In this document: positions 37,240-50,400 of the stretch, piece by piece
How positions within the stretch are numbered: the stretch's first letter is position 1
How the letters are laid out: each line of letters starts with the position of its first letter
NCBI GenBank assembly: GCA_020086605.1
Contig: JACBWW010000029.1
Span: 3,568,975-3,632,974, forward strand
Length of the DNA stretch: 64,000 bases
DNA from: Lanius collurio
Taxonomy: Eukaryota > Chordata > Aves > Passeriformes > Laniidae
Reading direction: 5' to 3'
Program-made: the position numbers and the translations under genes
The notes under the pieces: model-generated
What the model was told of the DNA's origin: nothing
What the model saw: the letters and a program-made list of their open reading frames with translations, nothing else
The model's database searches: none

Positions 37240-38110
37240 AGCCGGAATAAATGATACCTTTCCAGCCTTGTCTCACCAGGCAGCTTTTACATTTACCTGA
37301 TTATCCTCATTATCACAGCCTGGATCTGTTCCTGGTTCAAAATCACCCTCCTGACATTGAAGGAACCAGAGCAGAGTGTTGCTTCTGGGTCATCTTTCTT
37401 GTGCCTTTTCCAGTGATGCTGGTGTTCTGATGGACACTATCACTGCTGTGAGGACTTGTCAGATTGCATTTGTTTTGTTTGCAGTCATCCTGGGATTCCC
37501 TAAAAGCCAGATATTTTTCCTGTAGTGTTTTCAGCTGCTTAGAGTAGCAATTTTTGCTTTTAGACCCTAAGCACGTGAACTTGTGCCAACCTAGTGTGTT
37601 GCTGTTAATCTTCAGATCCTCTGGTTCTTCTCCTGTCATACTTAGTCCCTTGTCCAGTGCAAAACTTTTCCCACCAGAACATTTTTCCTAAAGAAACCCT
37701 CATTTTCTGAGCCAAGGTCGCTAATGAGAACCATTAAATAAAATTTACCTCTCGGCTGATCTTTAAGGAACTCTGTTAATAGCCTTCTTTGGTGCATTAA
37801 TGATCCTTCCGTTGTAATATCCTACCGTCTCCCCATTATCCTCTTTACAATCCTCATAGTAATTTCTGTCCTCTCTTGCCTGAATAGATATTTTCGGCTC
37901 TGTTGCAGTCCATGTTGCATTCGATCCACTGTGTTCCCCTTTAAAATGGCATTTATCTTGCCTGGGGAGGGAGTTGTGATTTATTCATGGGAAATTTCTG
38001 TTGCATTTTACCTTTTTGTTCCCCCTCCCCACCTCTCAGCATCCTTTCCTCTGACATCATTAATTCCAGCACTTGGTGCACTTTTGCAGTAAGATTAATG
38101 GGATGCAGCT
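37240..38110. promoter_or_regulatory. Extended AT-rich block in the presumed HRH2 intron
   Basis: About 850 bases are markedly richer in ATTA, TAAT and TTTAAA than their surroundings: CATTAAATAAAATTTACC, CTGTTAATAGCC, GTGCATTAATGATCC, CTCATAGTAATTTC, CATCATTAATTCC. No exon, CR1 or other repeat is recognised. It could be a conserved regulatory block, though simple AT-rich DNA cannot be excluded. Confidence 0.28.
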
Positions 38111-38169
38111 CCAGCTCCGACAGGGAATGCATTGGCTCCTCTCCCTTCCTGTGCTTCCACTTCTGGCAC

Positions 38170-38192
38170 AACAGGTTTGTTTTAAACCTGTT
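38170..38192. repeat. Perfect inverted repeat, 9-base arms
   Basis: AACAGGTTT and AAACCTGTT are exact reverse complements separated by GTTTT. The arms carry CAGGT/ACCTG cores, the ZEB/SNAI E-box type. Confidence 0.9.
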
Positions 38193-39745
38193 AAAAGCCT
38201 GGGTGCATCAGCACCATAAGCAGACACCAAGAACGGGCGGAGAGGAACACTCAGCGAGTGCCTGAATTTGGCAGCCTCTCTTTGGGAAGTGTTTCCCACT
38301 TCTGGAAAGGACAGAAGGGCTTTGGGGCTCAGGAGAAGCGCCACATGAAGCCTTCTAACTCTGTTCTACGACCAGGAGGGCTCTGCCCTTGCAGACCTGA
38401 AATGTTACTCTACTTCCCATGATAGCCTCTTTCCGAGAAAAGTGCTGGCAGAAGTCACTTAGGAGCAAAGTGCATTCCCTGGCCATGCAGAACTCACAGC
38501 AGAGCATCGTGGCTTTTTCTAAAATTATTTTCAACTCCTTCCTGAGATTAAACATCTGGGCATGCTGGGAGAAGTACTTCAGCCAAGAGATGGGCAGGAG
38601 TGTGGGGGTTACTTCAGGTCTGAGAGAGGGTGTTTGAGGTCTGATGGTGGGAATTGCAAAACTCCCAAGCTGTGAATGGGATTCTTGATCCCCTGTTAGA
38701 CCCATGAGCCTGATTTGGAATGGAACAAGAGCAAATTTGCCAGAGGTTGGACTTGAAGGCAATGTGAGAGAGGACAAATGTGAGGGGACACTGGTGTCCT
38801 GCCTGGCTGTATCCCCAGACAGTTCCGTCCCCATTCCTTGGGCTTCTCCAGAGCTTGATGCTCTCTCTGCCCTATCCCAGCGTGATGTCTGATACAAAGC
38901 AGCAATTATTGCCTCTGGCATGAGCAGAGGGACTGGGGGAGGCTGGACAAAATTCCCATCACTGCCACCAGCCCTCCATCAGACATCCCCAGGAGGAGAG
39001 GAGCTCTGTGGATAAGAAGCTGTTCAGGACCCCTGAAAGCAGGAAATGTGAAAAGGTATGTGAAACCCAGCAGAGCAGTCAGCATTCTGAAAGTTTGTTT
39101 GGCAGAGCGTGTCCAGGGAAGGTGAAACTAAAACCAGAGGTGTCGGGCTCATGGGCGTGCTTGGAGCTGCCTGAGTTTCCGGGGTTCAGCCTCCTGCTTA
39201 AGCCTATTCCAGGCAGGGACAGCGAGCACTGCCCACCCCTCCTGTGCTGCAGCCCAGCCTGGGGGTACCCTGCCCCACAGATCTGTCCATGCCCTGGGCG
39301 GGGGCAGCAGCAGATCCCCACCAGCTGCCAGGATGTGCAGGGCTGGATGGAAGGGCTGGAGTGCTCAGGGAAAAGGGCTCGGGCAGGTCGGTGCAAGAAT
39401 TCATCAGCAAACCTCGTGGGGAGGCTACTTGGGCAGAGATGCTACAGATGTGCAGGGCTCTGCCTCTGTGCCCTGGGCACACTCCACCCATATCTTTCCT
39501 CTGACCCTGATGTTCTTAGATCCAGCTGTCCCCACCAGCAACAGCCAAAAATGTACCCAAACTGGCTTGCACTGCAGCCACCACAGGATGCTGATGGCAC
39601 AAGGATGTGACGAGTTACACCCTCTTGCTCTGACCCAGCTGGCCCGTTGCAGGATCCCACTCAGCAGGGACCCACCCTCTGAATCTCACTTAGAAAGTAT
39701 TTTACCAGCGTAGCAACTCAGCAAGAAGTAAGGCAAAAGCTTTAC

Positions 39746-39880
39746 CTGGGAAAGGTGCTGCTTTCTCACAGCCCCTGCGCCTGTGGGAGCCTTCAGTGGC
39801 TGCACCGACTCCAACTTTCCCCCGGTGCGTGTGGCTCAGTTGTGCAGGCAGAAGCGTGTGCTGGAGAGGCGGCTGCCTCG
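39746..39880 (-). promoter_or_regulatory. Candidate noncoding first exon and TATA-less promoter of HRH2
   Basis: On the minus strand a purine tract of GGGAGG and GAGGAGAG units (complement of 39881-39928) precedes about 135 bases with locally raised CpG. The stretch ends in CCCAG|GTAAAG (exon end at 39746, GT at 39745-39744). An AP-1 consensus TGAGTCA lies upstream at 39985-39991. Orientation and position, 5.6 kb upstream of the HRH2 acceptor, suit an HRH2 5'-UTR exon. The 5' boundary is a guess and no transcript evidence is available. Confidence 0.35.
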
Positions 39881-40599
39881 GTCCCTCTCCTCTCTCCTCT
39901 CCTCCTCCCTTGCTCCCTCCCTCCTCTCGAACCAACCTCCCTCCCTGCTCTTGTACCAATATCCAGGCAGCGGTGACTGCAACATGAGTCAGACCTCAAG
40001 TGGGTGGGATCAGAGCTGTGAACTCAGACACCGGGGTTATCATCCGGCAAATTTGAAACGCTGAAAGTGAGCCCAGCTCCGTGTCGGGCTCCGCCGAGCC
40101 GTGCCTGGCACAGAGAGGGGGGTGGGATGCCTGCTGCCTCCCGCTGCTGCTTTCTTGAGTGATACCATCACCTTCCTCAATCACCTGAAGTTTTAGGGCC
40201 CTTGCTGCTGGTTTGCCAAGGGCGAAGGTTCCCTCCCTCCCGGCTCTCTTGCAGGCACACACTTGCCTGCGGTCGGGAGCCCTGATGCCGTCACTCGTTC
40301 CCAGTTTTTGGCTTTGCAATCCATGTAAACCCCTTGAGATCAAGCAGAGCTGACCCTGGAGTGGGTTATCAGAGATGGCTCAGGGAGGCTGGTGACTCTT
40401 GTGTTGAACTGGGGACAGACAAGGAAGAAGGTGAGGTGGCTGTAAAGTGGGTGGAGGAAACGAGCCCAGCCAGGGCTGGGGCGCACATTTGCTCCTTGTG
40501 CAAGTGGATGTGGCAGGAAAAGCCACCACCGTTTCATCTTTCCCTCAAGGTTGCACTCACCTCTCCTGAAAATTGTCTCCTTTGCGTGTGATAGGAAGG

Positions 40600-43500
40600 A
40601 GGAGCCACACGAAATGACAAACAGGCGCTGACAGCCTTTCGTGTCTCTCAAATCTTTCATCTGTAGGTTTCAAAGCACTGTGCAAATATCAGCTGCTGGG
40701 CCAGCTGTGCGAGGACGTGTTTCCCCTTTTAGCTCTCCCTCCTGAGCAGAGCAAGTCCCGGGCTGGCAGCAGAACTCCAGCGACGCTCGGCTACCCCCGG
40801 CTCTGCAGGGCCCAGGGAGAGCAGCGTGGGGAGCGATGCTTTGTGACAGAGCTGCTTCCGAGTTTCCCATGCAAATAGCCAAGGATGGACTTATTGCAGT
40901 CTGGATGTGGCCCTAGGCATGCTCCCTGATGCTCCCCCCGCTGGGCTGAGCTCCCCCAGTGCCCTGCACTGGGAATGGAGAGCACATCCCAGCCTCCCTC
41001 TCTGCCAAAGGGGGATACCGGCGGCACTGGCACACAGACCAAAATGCCTTTGATCTGTTTATCTCTGCAGACCAAAGCACAAATCTATCTTTAATAAGCT
41101 TATGATCTGCTGGAACCAGAGAGTTTTCCTGCTGATCATCAGCTCTGTGATGGTGTCTGTGGTAGCTGAGCCATGGACTGGCTGCCAGATGCTTCTCAAG
41201 TGGCTGGGGTGTGCAGAGTGTGGACATGGAGGGATCTGTCCTCACAAACAAGATTCAAATCTGCTCAGGAATGTCTGCGTCAGCCAAAGTCGCTGGGGTG
41301 CTGATTTATTACAGGGGCCCTCGCTTGGCTCTGCTCTGCGAGGGATCTTTCATCAGGAAGTTTCAGAATGAGAAGTGCCACACAGGAGTAAAGTGCTCTG
41401 GTTATTGGGGAAGAACTCCCTCTCCAGCCCCCTTGCACTAATCCCTCCCAATTAAAGGGCCCTGCTGTCCACGAGGCAGGCTCTGAGTTCAGTGTGCTCA
41501 ATCTTCCCAAAATCTCTGGAGAAATTTGAGGGTGCATTTTGGGATGCAGCAGTGGAGTGGCTCCAGACTTATAGGGGCATCTGGGTCATTGGGCAACCCA
41601 CTACTTCTGCAAACCCTTGAGCATAGGAGAGCCTCAAACTCTGACCTTGTGCGGTAGCCGGGTGGCTGTGGAGCCTCTGAGGGGCCATACAGGGTCATAC
41701 CCTCAAATCCAAGTTCTCTGGAAGGAGTGCAGCCTGCATGGACTGTGCGAGGAGTGTGGGAAAGCAGCTGGATGCTGAGCTGAAAGGAGCCGTGCAGGGG
41801 CATTCCTGCTGGCATGGACTGCTGTGCTCAGTGCATCTGCACCCTGGGAAGTGGCAGATGTGATACCTGCAGAGCCTGTGGCTGGGAGACATCATTGTCA
41901 GCAAGCTCTGAGAAGGAAGGAGGCACTTGATACTCATCAGACCTGACGGCTGACCTGCCACACGGCCACCTCGACCAGGGTCTGCAGCCTGCACGGGGCA
42001 GGCAGCAGCCAGGGACACTCAGAAACTGGAACATTCCCTGAGAGGGCTGTGCAGAGCCAAGGAGTGAGTAACGAGTCAGGAAATGGCAAGAGGTCTCTGA
42101 CATTGTGTGTGTGTGTGTGTAAGCAGCAGTTATTAAAGGCTACAGCAATGCTGGGAGATGGGAAAGTGCAAGAGAAGTCAGGGGAAGTTTGGAACTCCAG
42201 GAATGGGAGATTTGGCAAAGACAAGAGCTCCTGAAAAGCCTCAAATGGTGAAGATATGCCTGGAAAGTAGCTGCCAGCCTCGGAAATCACATATGGCAGC
42301 TTAGGGGTGCAGCTCTGCACTGCTCTCACCAGCATGAGCTGGGTTGGGAAAAGCCAAAGGAGGGAGAGGGGAGTAGAAAATACAGAGTGAACAGAGCATC
42401 TGGGTGCAGAGCAGGCTGGGAGGGGTTGGTGACAGGTCCCATAGGGTTTTAGAGGCATTTGTGTGGACTCTGGCAGAAGATGGTAGATTAGGGAAATAGA
42501 CTTGTGCTGAGTTGTTTCCTTTGGAAAAATCAAAAATAAAAAGCCATGGAAAGGTACTGACCCCACCACAGGCTGCTGAACTTCCTGGCTAGCAGGGAGA
42601 GGCCAGTAACTTACTCAAATCATCTGAATACTTTGATTTCCAGTGGATTATATTCACCATAAAAATAAAGGACAGAGACCTCCTCGGTGTGCTAATAAGC
42701 TTTTCTCCTTTTTAAACAAATAACATCCAGCTAAATCCTGTCCTGGACAAAAGGATAAAAAATGACAGAAATCTCTGATATTCCCTGCCAGGGACTGTGT
42801 AAGCACAGCATACTCGTGGGAAATGAATATTACAGGGAAAGCACATGTTGAACATCTGCAGTGAGTCTGGGGCTGTGCAAGGAACTGCTCCTGCCTGCAG
42901 ACTGGGCAGCTCCCCAGGGTGGTGGGAGACCCTTGCTGGGCTGTGGCTGAGCTCCAGTGCAACATCCTGCTTGCGTATATATTTCTGGCATGCCATTAAT
43001 CCTGGCTGTTCCAGGAATATTTCTGTCCAAAGGCACCTTTCCTGTATGGGGACACATGTAATGGAAAAGAGGAGGATGCTCAGGCCTTTCCCAGCCTTTT
43101 GTTTTCTGCAATGCTGATCCCAAGGATGCTTAGCAGGATCCCATCTGCTGTGATATAGTGTCAGACTATAGGAACAGTCTGTGACATATATCTGAAGCTT
43201 CTCTGAGTGCAGAGAGAGGATGTTAGAGGTTTATTTCCAGGTTGTTGGGCTGTTTGTGTTATACAAAGCTCTCCAAGCTCTGAGTACTAGAGATTCCTGC
43301 TGGCTCCACGCTACTACGGAGCTCCTTCAGGGAGTTGAAGGCTCACATTTTCCAGTGTGTCCAAGGTCAAGGAGGGTCCTCTTGTCACTCAAACAGAGCT
43401 GTTCCTAGATTAAACTGTGCTAGGGAGGAGCAATTTGTGGACACCAGCACAGGGGTTTTCATCTCTCTGGTGTTCTGTAAAGAGAAAGGGATCAGCTGAG

Positions 43501-44880
43501 GTGCATGGGAGGAAGTGACAGTCATTCCCTCCAAACCACAAGGCTGTGAGGGGAGCAGGAGTCTTGGAAGAGTGTGACCCTACCCTGGGTGCACGAGGCA
43601 TCCCTGGGAAGGAAGCAACTGGCTCTGGCTCCAGTAAGTGGATCTTTCTGGGATTTATCACTAATCCTGACGAAAGTGATTGTGCAGATCCTTGTTTTCC
43701 AGATAAATATTTAATCCTCCTCCAAACATCGCTGATATTGTGGTGTGGGTGATATCTTGTGGTTAATTTGGGGTTGTGCAGAGCTCTTGCTCTGTGTGTG
43801 TGGAGGAGGCTGAGCTGTGGTCCAAGAGCAGGGTGGGAGAATGGAATGCTTTACACTTCACCCCTTCTCAGACTCCTCCCAGCATTCCTGTCAGGAAGGT
43901 CAGCCAATTTCTGAGGGAATGAGCTGTCCGGTTTTAGCTTGGGGTGAGCTAAATCTGCTCTGTGCATGTAAGGGCCTGTTCTGAGGAGCCCTCACAGTTT
44001 CACAGGGAAGAACTTCTTGCTGGAGCCCCAGGTGCTTCCAAAGCCTTTCCCTGCAGAGCTGGCAGGAGGCTGTGCTTCTGGGCACAGGGCAGGGATGGAA
44101 GGATTAGCAAAACGCTCCCCTGCAGCGGGACCTGCCGTGGGGCTGGCAAGGAGCACAGGGCTCTGGGCATGGTCCTGGCTGCCAGCCACCAGCTCCCATC
44201 CTGTGCAGGGACCCTGCTGTGCCCCTGCCCGAGCTGCCAGCACGAGCAGACAGGGCACGGGGAGGCCCTGCAAGGGCCGAAGTTGCAGAGGGACCATGAA
44301 GACAAAGCAGTGCTGAGGTGCTCCCAGCACGAGATGAGGAGCTGGGCACTGGTGTGGCTGCACGACACCAGCAACGTGTTTGTCTGTGCCACCTCCATCT
44401 CCTGTGTCACTGCAGGTAACTTTGCCAAAATTGGGGCTGTGTCTGTGGGATGCTGATCCCTGGTGCCGTGGTGCTGCAGCTGCAAGTCTGGTAGGACTGG
44501 TTAAAGCAGCAGAGGGTCTCTCTGCCCTGACCCACAGTATGAGTGTCCCCTGCTGTAGGTGGGAATTCTCACAGTCTCAGGCTGGATTCTACCCAGAACC
44601 AGCCTGCCTCTTGTCTCCTAAGGACCTGGAGCATCTGCCAGGGTGAGCAAAGCCAACAATGCCCTTTCTCTTCATGGAGGCTGAAAAGCTCCAACAGTGA
44701 GGAGCACACATGATAGAGGCCCAGAGAACACGTCCCCTGAGAAAAGACTGACGGGATTTTGATGCAGCAGATGTCATAACCTGCTCATAGCTCCAGTTTT
44801 GCCGCAAGGAAGGTGAGTTGGAGCTCCGTATCCCTGAGAGGAGGAGTAGCAGCCAAAGGCTTAGAGTGCAAAATCTAAGA
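40600..44880. other. No gene recognised
   Basis: No coding exon or RNA gene was identified. It contains a POU octamer (40869-40876) and a (TG)8 microsatellite (42104-42120). Open frames are short and lack any family signature. Confidence 0.5.
42104..42120. repeat. TG dinucleotide microsatellite
   Basis: Eight TG units plus a terminal T, uninterrupted. Confidence 0.95.
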
Positions 44881-44965
44881 TTAATTTAGACTTACTCATC
44901 ATAAGGATAGTTATGCACTGGAAGGAATTTCCTGAGGAAGTGTAGGTTGGACAAAGTCCTGAAGT
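44881..44965 (+). mobile_element. Degraded CR1-like relic
   Basis: The run ATAGTTATGCACTGGAAGG followed by CCTGAGGAAGTGTAGG and GTTGGACAAA follows, with many substitutions, the CR1 order TTAGGCACTGGAACAG, CCTAGGGAAGTTGTGG and GTTGGACAAAC. Flanks are too diverged to set borders. Assignment is by motif order only. Confidence 0.45.
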
Positions 44966-47900
44966 GCTCCGGGGGTTGGAGCACCTGGCAAGAGGCATGG
45001 CTAGCAGCAACCATCCCTGTGTCCTTCAACTGCTTTCACATCTTCCATCTCCACAACTCCCTGCACCACGAGCTTCTAGGAACCATCAATGTGGGAGTGG
45101 GGTAGGTGCCCCGAGTGACAGACCTGCTGCCTAATAATAATCACCTATCAAAAAAAGAAATTAAAGTAGGCTGTGAAATGTACCTGCAGCCTTCCCCTGC
45201 AAACCACAAGCTGAGGCTTGTGATAGGCACAAGGTGACAGCTGTGCTATGTCCAGGATGGGCTGACCTCTGGACTGGTCCTGCCTTATGCAGGAAGTGTG
45301 AGAACCAGCATTGTGAGGCAACAAATTCCCAAATATAAACTTTTTTTTTTTTCCACCCCTTACACAGGCTGGAATGAGGCCAAAAGCGTAGGGCAGGAAT
45401 CTCTCTCCAGATAATTAATTCTTGCAAAGAGACAATTTGTTAAGCAAGAGAGGCTTTTAATTTGTAAGAGCTCGTTTATTCTTATTGTATCTTTTAAACT
45501 GAAGGAAGTAGCATTGATCAAAATAGTCTGGAAATAGAAGATTTTAATTTAGAGGCTGTGTTCAATGTGCTGACAAAAATAGGAAACAGCTCTCTCAGAA
45601 GAGCACATTCCCCCTAAAACCCGGCTGGAGTGTGCAGGGCGTGCTCCAGAACTGCTCAAATCATTACAGATATGCTCAGAAATGTTTTAGTGGGATTCAG
45701 CTGGACTTGCTGAGCAAAAGTAGGAATGTCTCCACCACTGATGTCTGCCCAGGGGCTGATTCCCTGCCTGCAGGGCTCCCATGGGCACAGTGTGGGATAT
45801 CCAAAGGGAGGCAGAGAATGGAGTTTGGGGGCACCCAAAGTGACCTCTGCAGCCTTGCAGGAGGTGGGAACACCCATTTAATTTAAGTTATAGAAGGGAT
45901 AGGACAAGGGATGGGGTAAGTTCAAGGGCTCCTGGCCAGGTGGTCGAGCTGAGTCCTACATCCTGAAGAATCCTGCACTGCCCTTGTCCCAAGCTCTGTG
46001 TACCCCACAGTGGGACCCCAAATTGCAAGGCAGATAGTGAAGAAAGCACAAGAGAGCCATGAAGGGCCTGAGAAAGGCTGCCAGGCTGTCCTCCCACACC
46101 CAGTGGCCTTCCCAGCTCTGTGCTGGGATGGGATCACCCCGTGTGGGTGAGCCGGGGCTGCTGCAGCACAGGAACCTGCCCAGGGAATAGGGAATATTTT
46201 CCATTTAGCATCTTTCCATCAGAAAACACGAACTCTTCAAAGCTGCCAGTCTGTGCCAGGGAGGATACATTTTGACCAGTCTCCTTATTGCACTTGTACT
46301 TTTGAAGTATCTATGTTTAGAAATCTTTGTGAAGTCTCACATTGACGCTTCTCAAAGGAGAATGGTTCGGTTTTTGCTTTGAAATAACTTATTTAGAAAT
46401 AAGTGCTCATCAGCAGCATAACAAGTAGGTAGGGCTGTAGAAAAAGCTGGGAATGTGAAATGACCCTTTCTATTATTGTTCTGGACACCTTGTCTGCAAA
46501 ATACATTGAGATCCCCAACATTTTATCACAATTCAAGCTGGGAATTACTCTCTTTTAAGTTTGTACATGGATGCCATTTTTATCTAGTGGAAAAGCTGCA
46601 TGAAACAGCCAGTAACAACTGGAAATTAAATGCTGTTTTCTGTAAAAGATGAAGGACTCTCCCCAAATGAAGCATTGCTCCCTAAAGACTGCTGGTCTGT
46701 TGAGAAGGAACTTGCTATGAGGATTGTATCAGCTGGATGGAGGAGAGGAGCCAGCCTGTGGGCAATTCAGTTGGAAGCAGAATCGACTCTGCCTCAGTTT
46801 AGAAAATAATAATCTATAATGAAGTGAAGGCAAAGGAGAAAATGGGTAGAAATTGAGTTAGAGCCGTGGTTGTTCCAGTACTCCCCTGCGGCCCTCCACA
46901 AGCTGAGCCCCTGGATCCAGCCTGCTCCCCATCCATCTCCAGAGCCCGGAGAGGCACTGAGAGGTGCAGGGGGGGAGATTCGTGCTGGGGGATGCCAACT
47001 TCTCGGGAAGAGAGTGATAAATCTGAAGGTAAATCACTGCAAATAAACAAAGCAGCGCTGCTGGGCTCTGCAGCAGGAGCCTGGACGCGCTGGGAGCTGC
47101 ATTGTGCAGGCTCTGTGTGGCAGCAGTAGATTAGCATAGCTGATTAGGCACGTCGCAGGCTCCTCTTTCTGCTCAGCAGAGATGCGCATTTTCCTAGAAA
47201 TGTCTGGAAATCAGATGGCAAGTCGAGTGCCACAGTCATGGGCAGGAGAATTGGTCCTCACATGTGCACCACAGGCAGGCAGGAGCTGAAGGGAATGAGA
47301 TGTTCCTGAAGTATTTTTGGCTGGGACAAAAACTGGTCACAGGTGGTGAGGCTGGGATGTTCCCACAGCGATGCTCCAAGACTCCAGCTTCTGGATCTCC
47401 ATTTACCTGGAGTGCTGTGAGCCCAGTCCTGGTTTGGGGCAAGATCATCCATAAAAATCTGTCCCAAGTGTGCCCCAGAGGCTGCCACTGCCTGTGAGTC
47501 CAGGAGCTGGTGCTGAGCTGCCACCATGGACTGGTCCCTGTCCCCCCGTGCTGTTGGGACAAAGTGCCAAGGTGCTCCAGCAAACACTTTGCTGCAGGTG
47601 AGGTAGATTAGATCTCCAGTCCTCCCATTTATGGAGGCTATATCTTATCAGCAATATTTTATCAGGCTGGCTGGAACCCTTGGGGGAATGGAAAATGGTC
47701 TGGTAGCTCTGAGTTCCATATCCTCCTTCCCTTGGACTTTGCTCTGTGCCTGGCATATGGCATGGGACACCTTAACAGTCTGTAGCTGGGAGAGTGGCAT
47801 TTTTCCTTCTCCTTAGCTGAGGTGCTGTGTTTCCTGTTCTCCTTTCTCTAAGCTTGGTGGATGTTTCCATGGCAGGTTTCAGTGTCAGGTGTTCAGTGCT

Positions 47901-50400
47901 GGGGGACAGGAGCCAGCTGTGCCCGTGGTGTGAGCTCCCTGCCCTCTGACTTGATCTGGAAGGATGTGACATTTCCATGTCTGTCCCCTCATTCCTGTTA
48001 TTCCTGTGTCATCTGCACGATGACACAATGTTAGGTAGAGGATGCATTAGTTTTGGATCACGCTCGGACTAACTTTAATCTATACCCCATGCTCTCTGTA
48101 CAGCAGCTCCATTTCTCCTCTCCATTTTTTACTCTGATCTATACAGCTAAACCTTCTCTTGTTATTTTTCTTGTCATCCTCTGCAAGAGCCAATTCAGCC
48201 TGACCTTTGCCGATTCTCACTTTATGTCTTGGACATTTCAAGACATGAGGGTAGGCTGCCTTTTTCCTTTGCAGCACAGTCCTTTTGCCCCATCCCTTGC
48301 CAGCTCTCTCTCTGTCCTTTTGAGTAGTTATTTCCTTGGCCAGCACAAAAGCCCTTTCTGGGCTTGAAACACACATTCTGGAGATCAAAGGTGCAAAACC
48401 ACTAAAGGAGACTTCATCTCTGTGTACCAGCCCCCAGACTCACCACCCAGCTGGTTTTACACTTAGAGAGGAGTACATGGCAGAATCCATCAGGAGGGCA
48501 GCCAGCAGCACAGCACTGGGCTGGCACCAAGGGGCCTAGCAGCTGCACAGAGGTGGAAGAGGGTCCACAAGAAAGGAAAGTCCTTGCTCCTGAGGATTAG
48601 GATGAGAAAGGGTCCCAGTGGTTTATTTTTATCTAGAGGTCTTCTATTTCTGGGGGCATCACCATGTTCTAAGTGATGTTCAGAGCTGCAGTTTGGCAGC
48701 TCTTCTAGTCTGGTCCCTCCACAAGCTTTGCCCTGACTTGACATTGAAGAGGGAATTGGAAAGAAACATCACCTTCCCTTTTTTGTGCCGCTTCGTTTCC
48801 AAGCTGGGAAATTGAATGTGAAAATCAGCTGTGTCAATCTTGCAGGGCAGAAAGAGATCATGAGAGTTGTGCAGGATCTGGGGTTTGTGGTTCCCAGAAG
48901 AATCATTAGGGAAGAAATGGTATCGCAAGGCTGAAGGCAGCTGGACAGAACTGGTTCTTTAATTTGGCCATGCGCCTTAAATAAGAAAGAAAGAAAAAAG
49001 AAAATAGAAAGGCCAAAGCTCTGTTCCAAATGCCATGATTTCAGGAAGGCCAGCCTACACAATTTGTTAGTGTCCCTTCTGTCCCTGGTGCCCTGGGGAA
49101 AACCAGGACTGCAGAGCTCCTCCAGCTCTGTCATTCCTGACACTGGTCATTCCCGTGTTGGAGGCTAAAGCCATCCTCACTCCAATGGAGGGATCTGCAT
49201 GGGATAAACTGGATCCCAGAAGACTTTGCAAGAAAAGCAAACAGTTGCTTCTTCCCTCCCATGTGCTGTGACCCTTATGCAGCTTTGGGCATGGCCAGGG
49301 GCAATTTTATTTTGGCCTATATCACCTGGTCTTTCTGCCCTGTGTCTCTGCCTTGTCTCTCACCTCACCAGGCAACCTTTGTCCTCCAGACCCCAGCTTA
49401 AAAATAACCTCAGCCTGGTGCATGGGACCAGCACTGCCAAGCTGCACCCTGAGAAGCCTTTTACTGGGGCCACTCTGATGGGATGGAGAAGCTGAGCCTC
49501 GGCTGATCCTCCAGGCCTTCTGTTCCTCCACCTCTGCAAGGAGAAGTGACACTCCTTGACATCTTTGACTCTGCTGCCTGTGCACAAACTCCTGTTCCCA
49601 GCCCTCCCCGTGGGAACCGGTGCCTTTGACTCTTGCCCCGTTGCTGGGGCCAGTCTGAATTGGCACGGAGGTCCTGGAGCAGAAATTGCTGGAGTGCAGC
49701 AGGGCAGGAGACATGCTCCATCTGTCTGGGATCAGGAAATACACCCACAGAGGCCAGCGACTGCTCCAGCAGACAGGAGCCTTTCTCTTTCTTGCCAACA
49801 CAACTGTTTTTCCAAGGTATAACTGTTGCCAGAAATCTGTGGAATCAAGACCTGCTATTTCTTCTCTTTTAAACAAAACAAGCCCCAGTTTGCTTTCTGC
49901 TGAGTAGGAAAGCTCTTGTCTCAGAGAATAAAATAAGGCAGACAGAGGGAACATGCTTGTTTCCTCTCTCATTCAGTAATGATACATTCAGGGAGAGGGG
50001 AATTACATTTCAGGATTTGGGAGAGGGGTACGTGGCCTAGGCATGTTCCAATCTGCATGGGGAAGCCTCATCCATCCTTGCAAGGTGTTTTAAGCACCTT
50101 TCCAACCTGATCATCCTTTGGAAGCAGTTGGGCTCACCCTCCCTGGTGCCTTAGGCACTGTGAGCAGCATGCAGAGCTCTCTGCCTTTGCAGCTTAGCAG
50201 AATGATCATGCATAAAATCCCCAGGTAATTTACCCTGAGTGGCATCCTGTGATTTACTGACATCCCTCATAAACTGAAACCAACATAAAAGAAACGAATG
50301 CAGAGTTGCTAATTTGGAAACTCATTTGGAATAACTTCTCACCAATGTGGTAATGGTTAGCAGGGAGCCCTGGTGATAAATAATAGTTGCTGAAATCCTG
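44966..50400. other. No gene recognised; AT-rich segments
   Basis: 45390-45570 and 46190-46680 are AT-rich with no repeat signature. A T12 run is at 45341-45352 and a GAAA-rich simple stretch at 48983-49012. A frame of 216 codons on the minus strand (49322-49972) has no recognisable domain. Confidence 0.5.
47625..47634. promoter_or_regulatory. Second CArG-box match
   Basis: CCATTTATGG fits CC(A/T)6GG and is bracketed by CCTCC and GGAGG arms, so 47621-47637 is a 17-base near-palindrome. No gene is nearby. Function is not shown. Confidence 0.25.

Larger units (their letters stand above)
34109..39745 (-). other. Presumed HRH2 5' intron; no coding sequence seen
   Basis: Between the HRH2 coding-exon acceptor and the candidate first exon there is no recognisable exon. 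It holds one CR1 fragment (34555-34720), the AT-rich block at 37240-38110 and a short perfect inverted repeat at 38170-38192. Intron status depends on the first-exon assignment. Confidence 0.4.

Noticed and set aside
49322..49972. 216-codon minus-strand frame
   Set aside because: No recognisable domain and low-information composition.
50030..50135. Possible CR1 relic (GGGAAGCCTCATCC ... GGTGTTTTAAGC)
   Set aside because: Too few matching positions and the motif order is incomplete.
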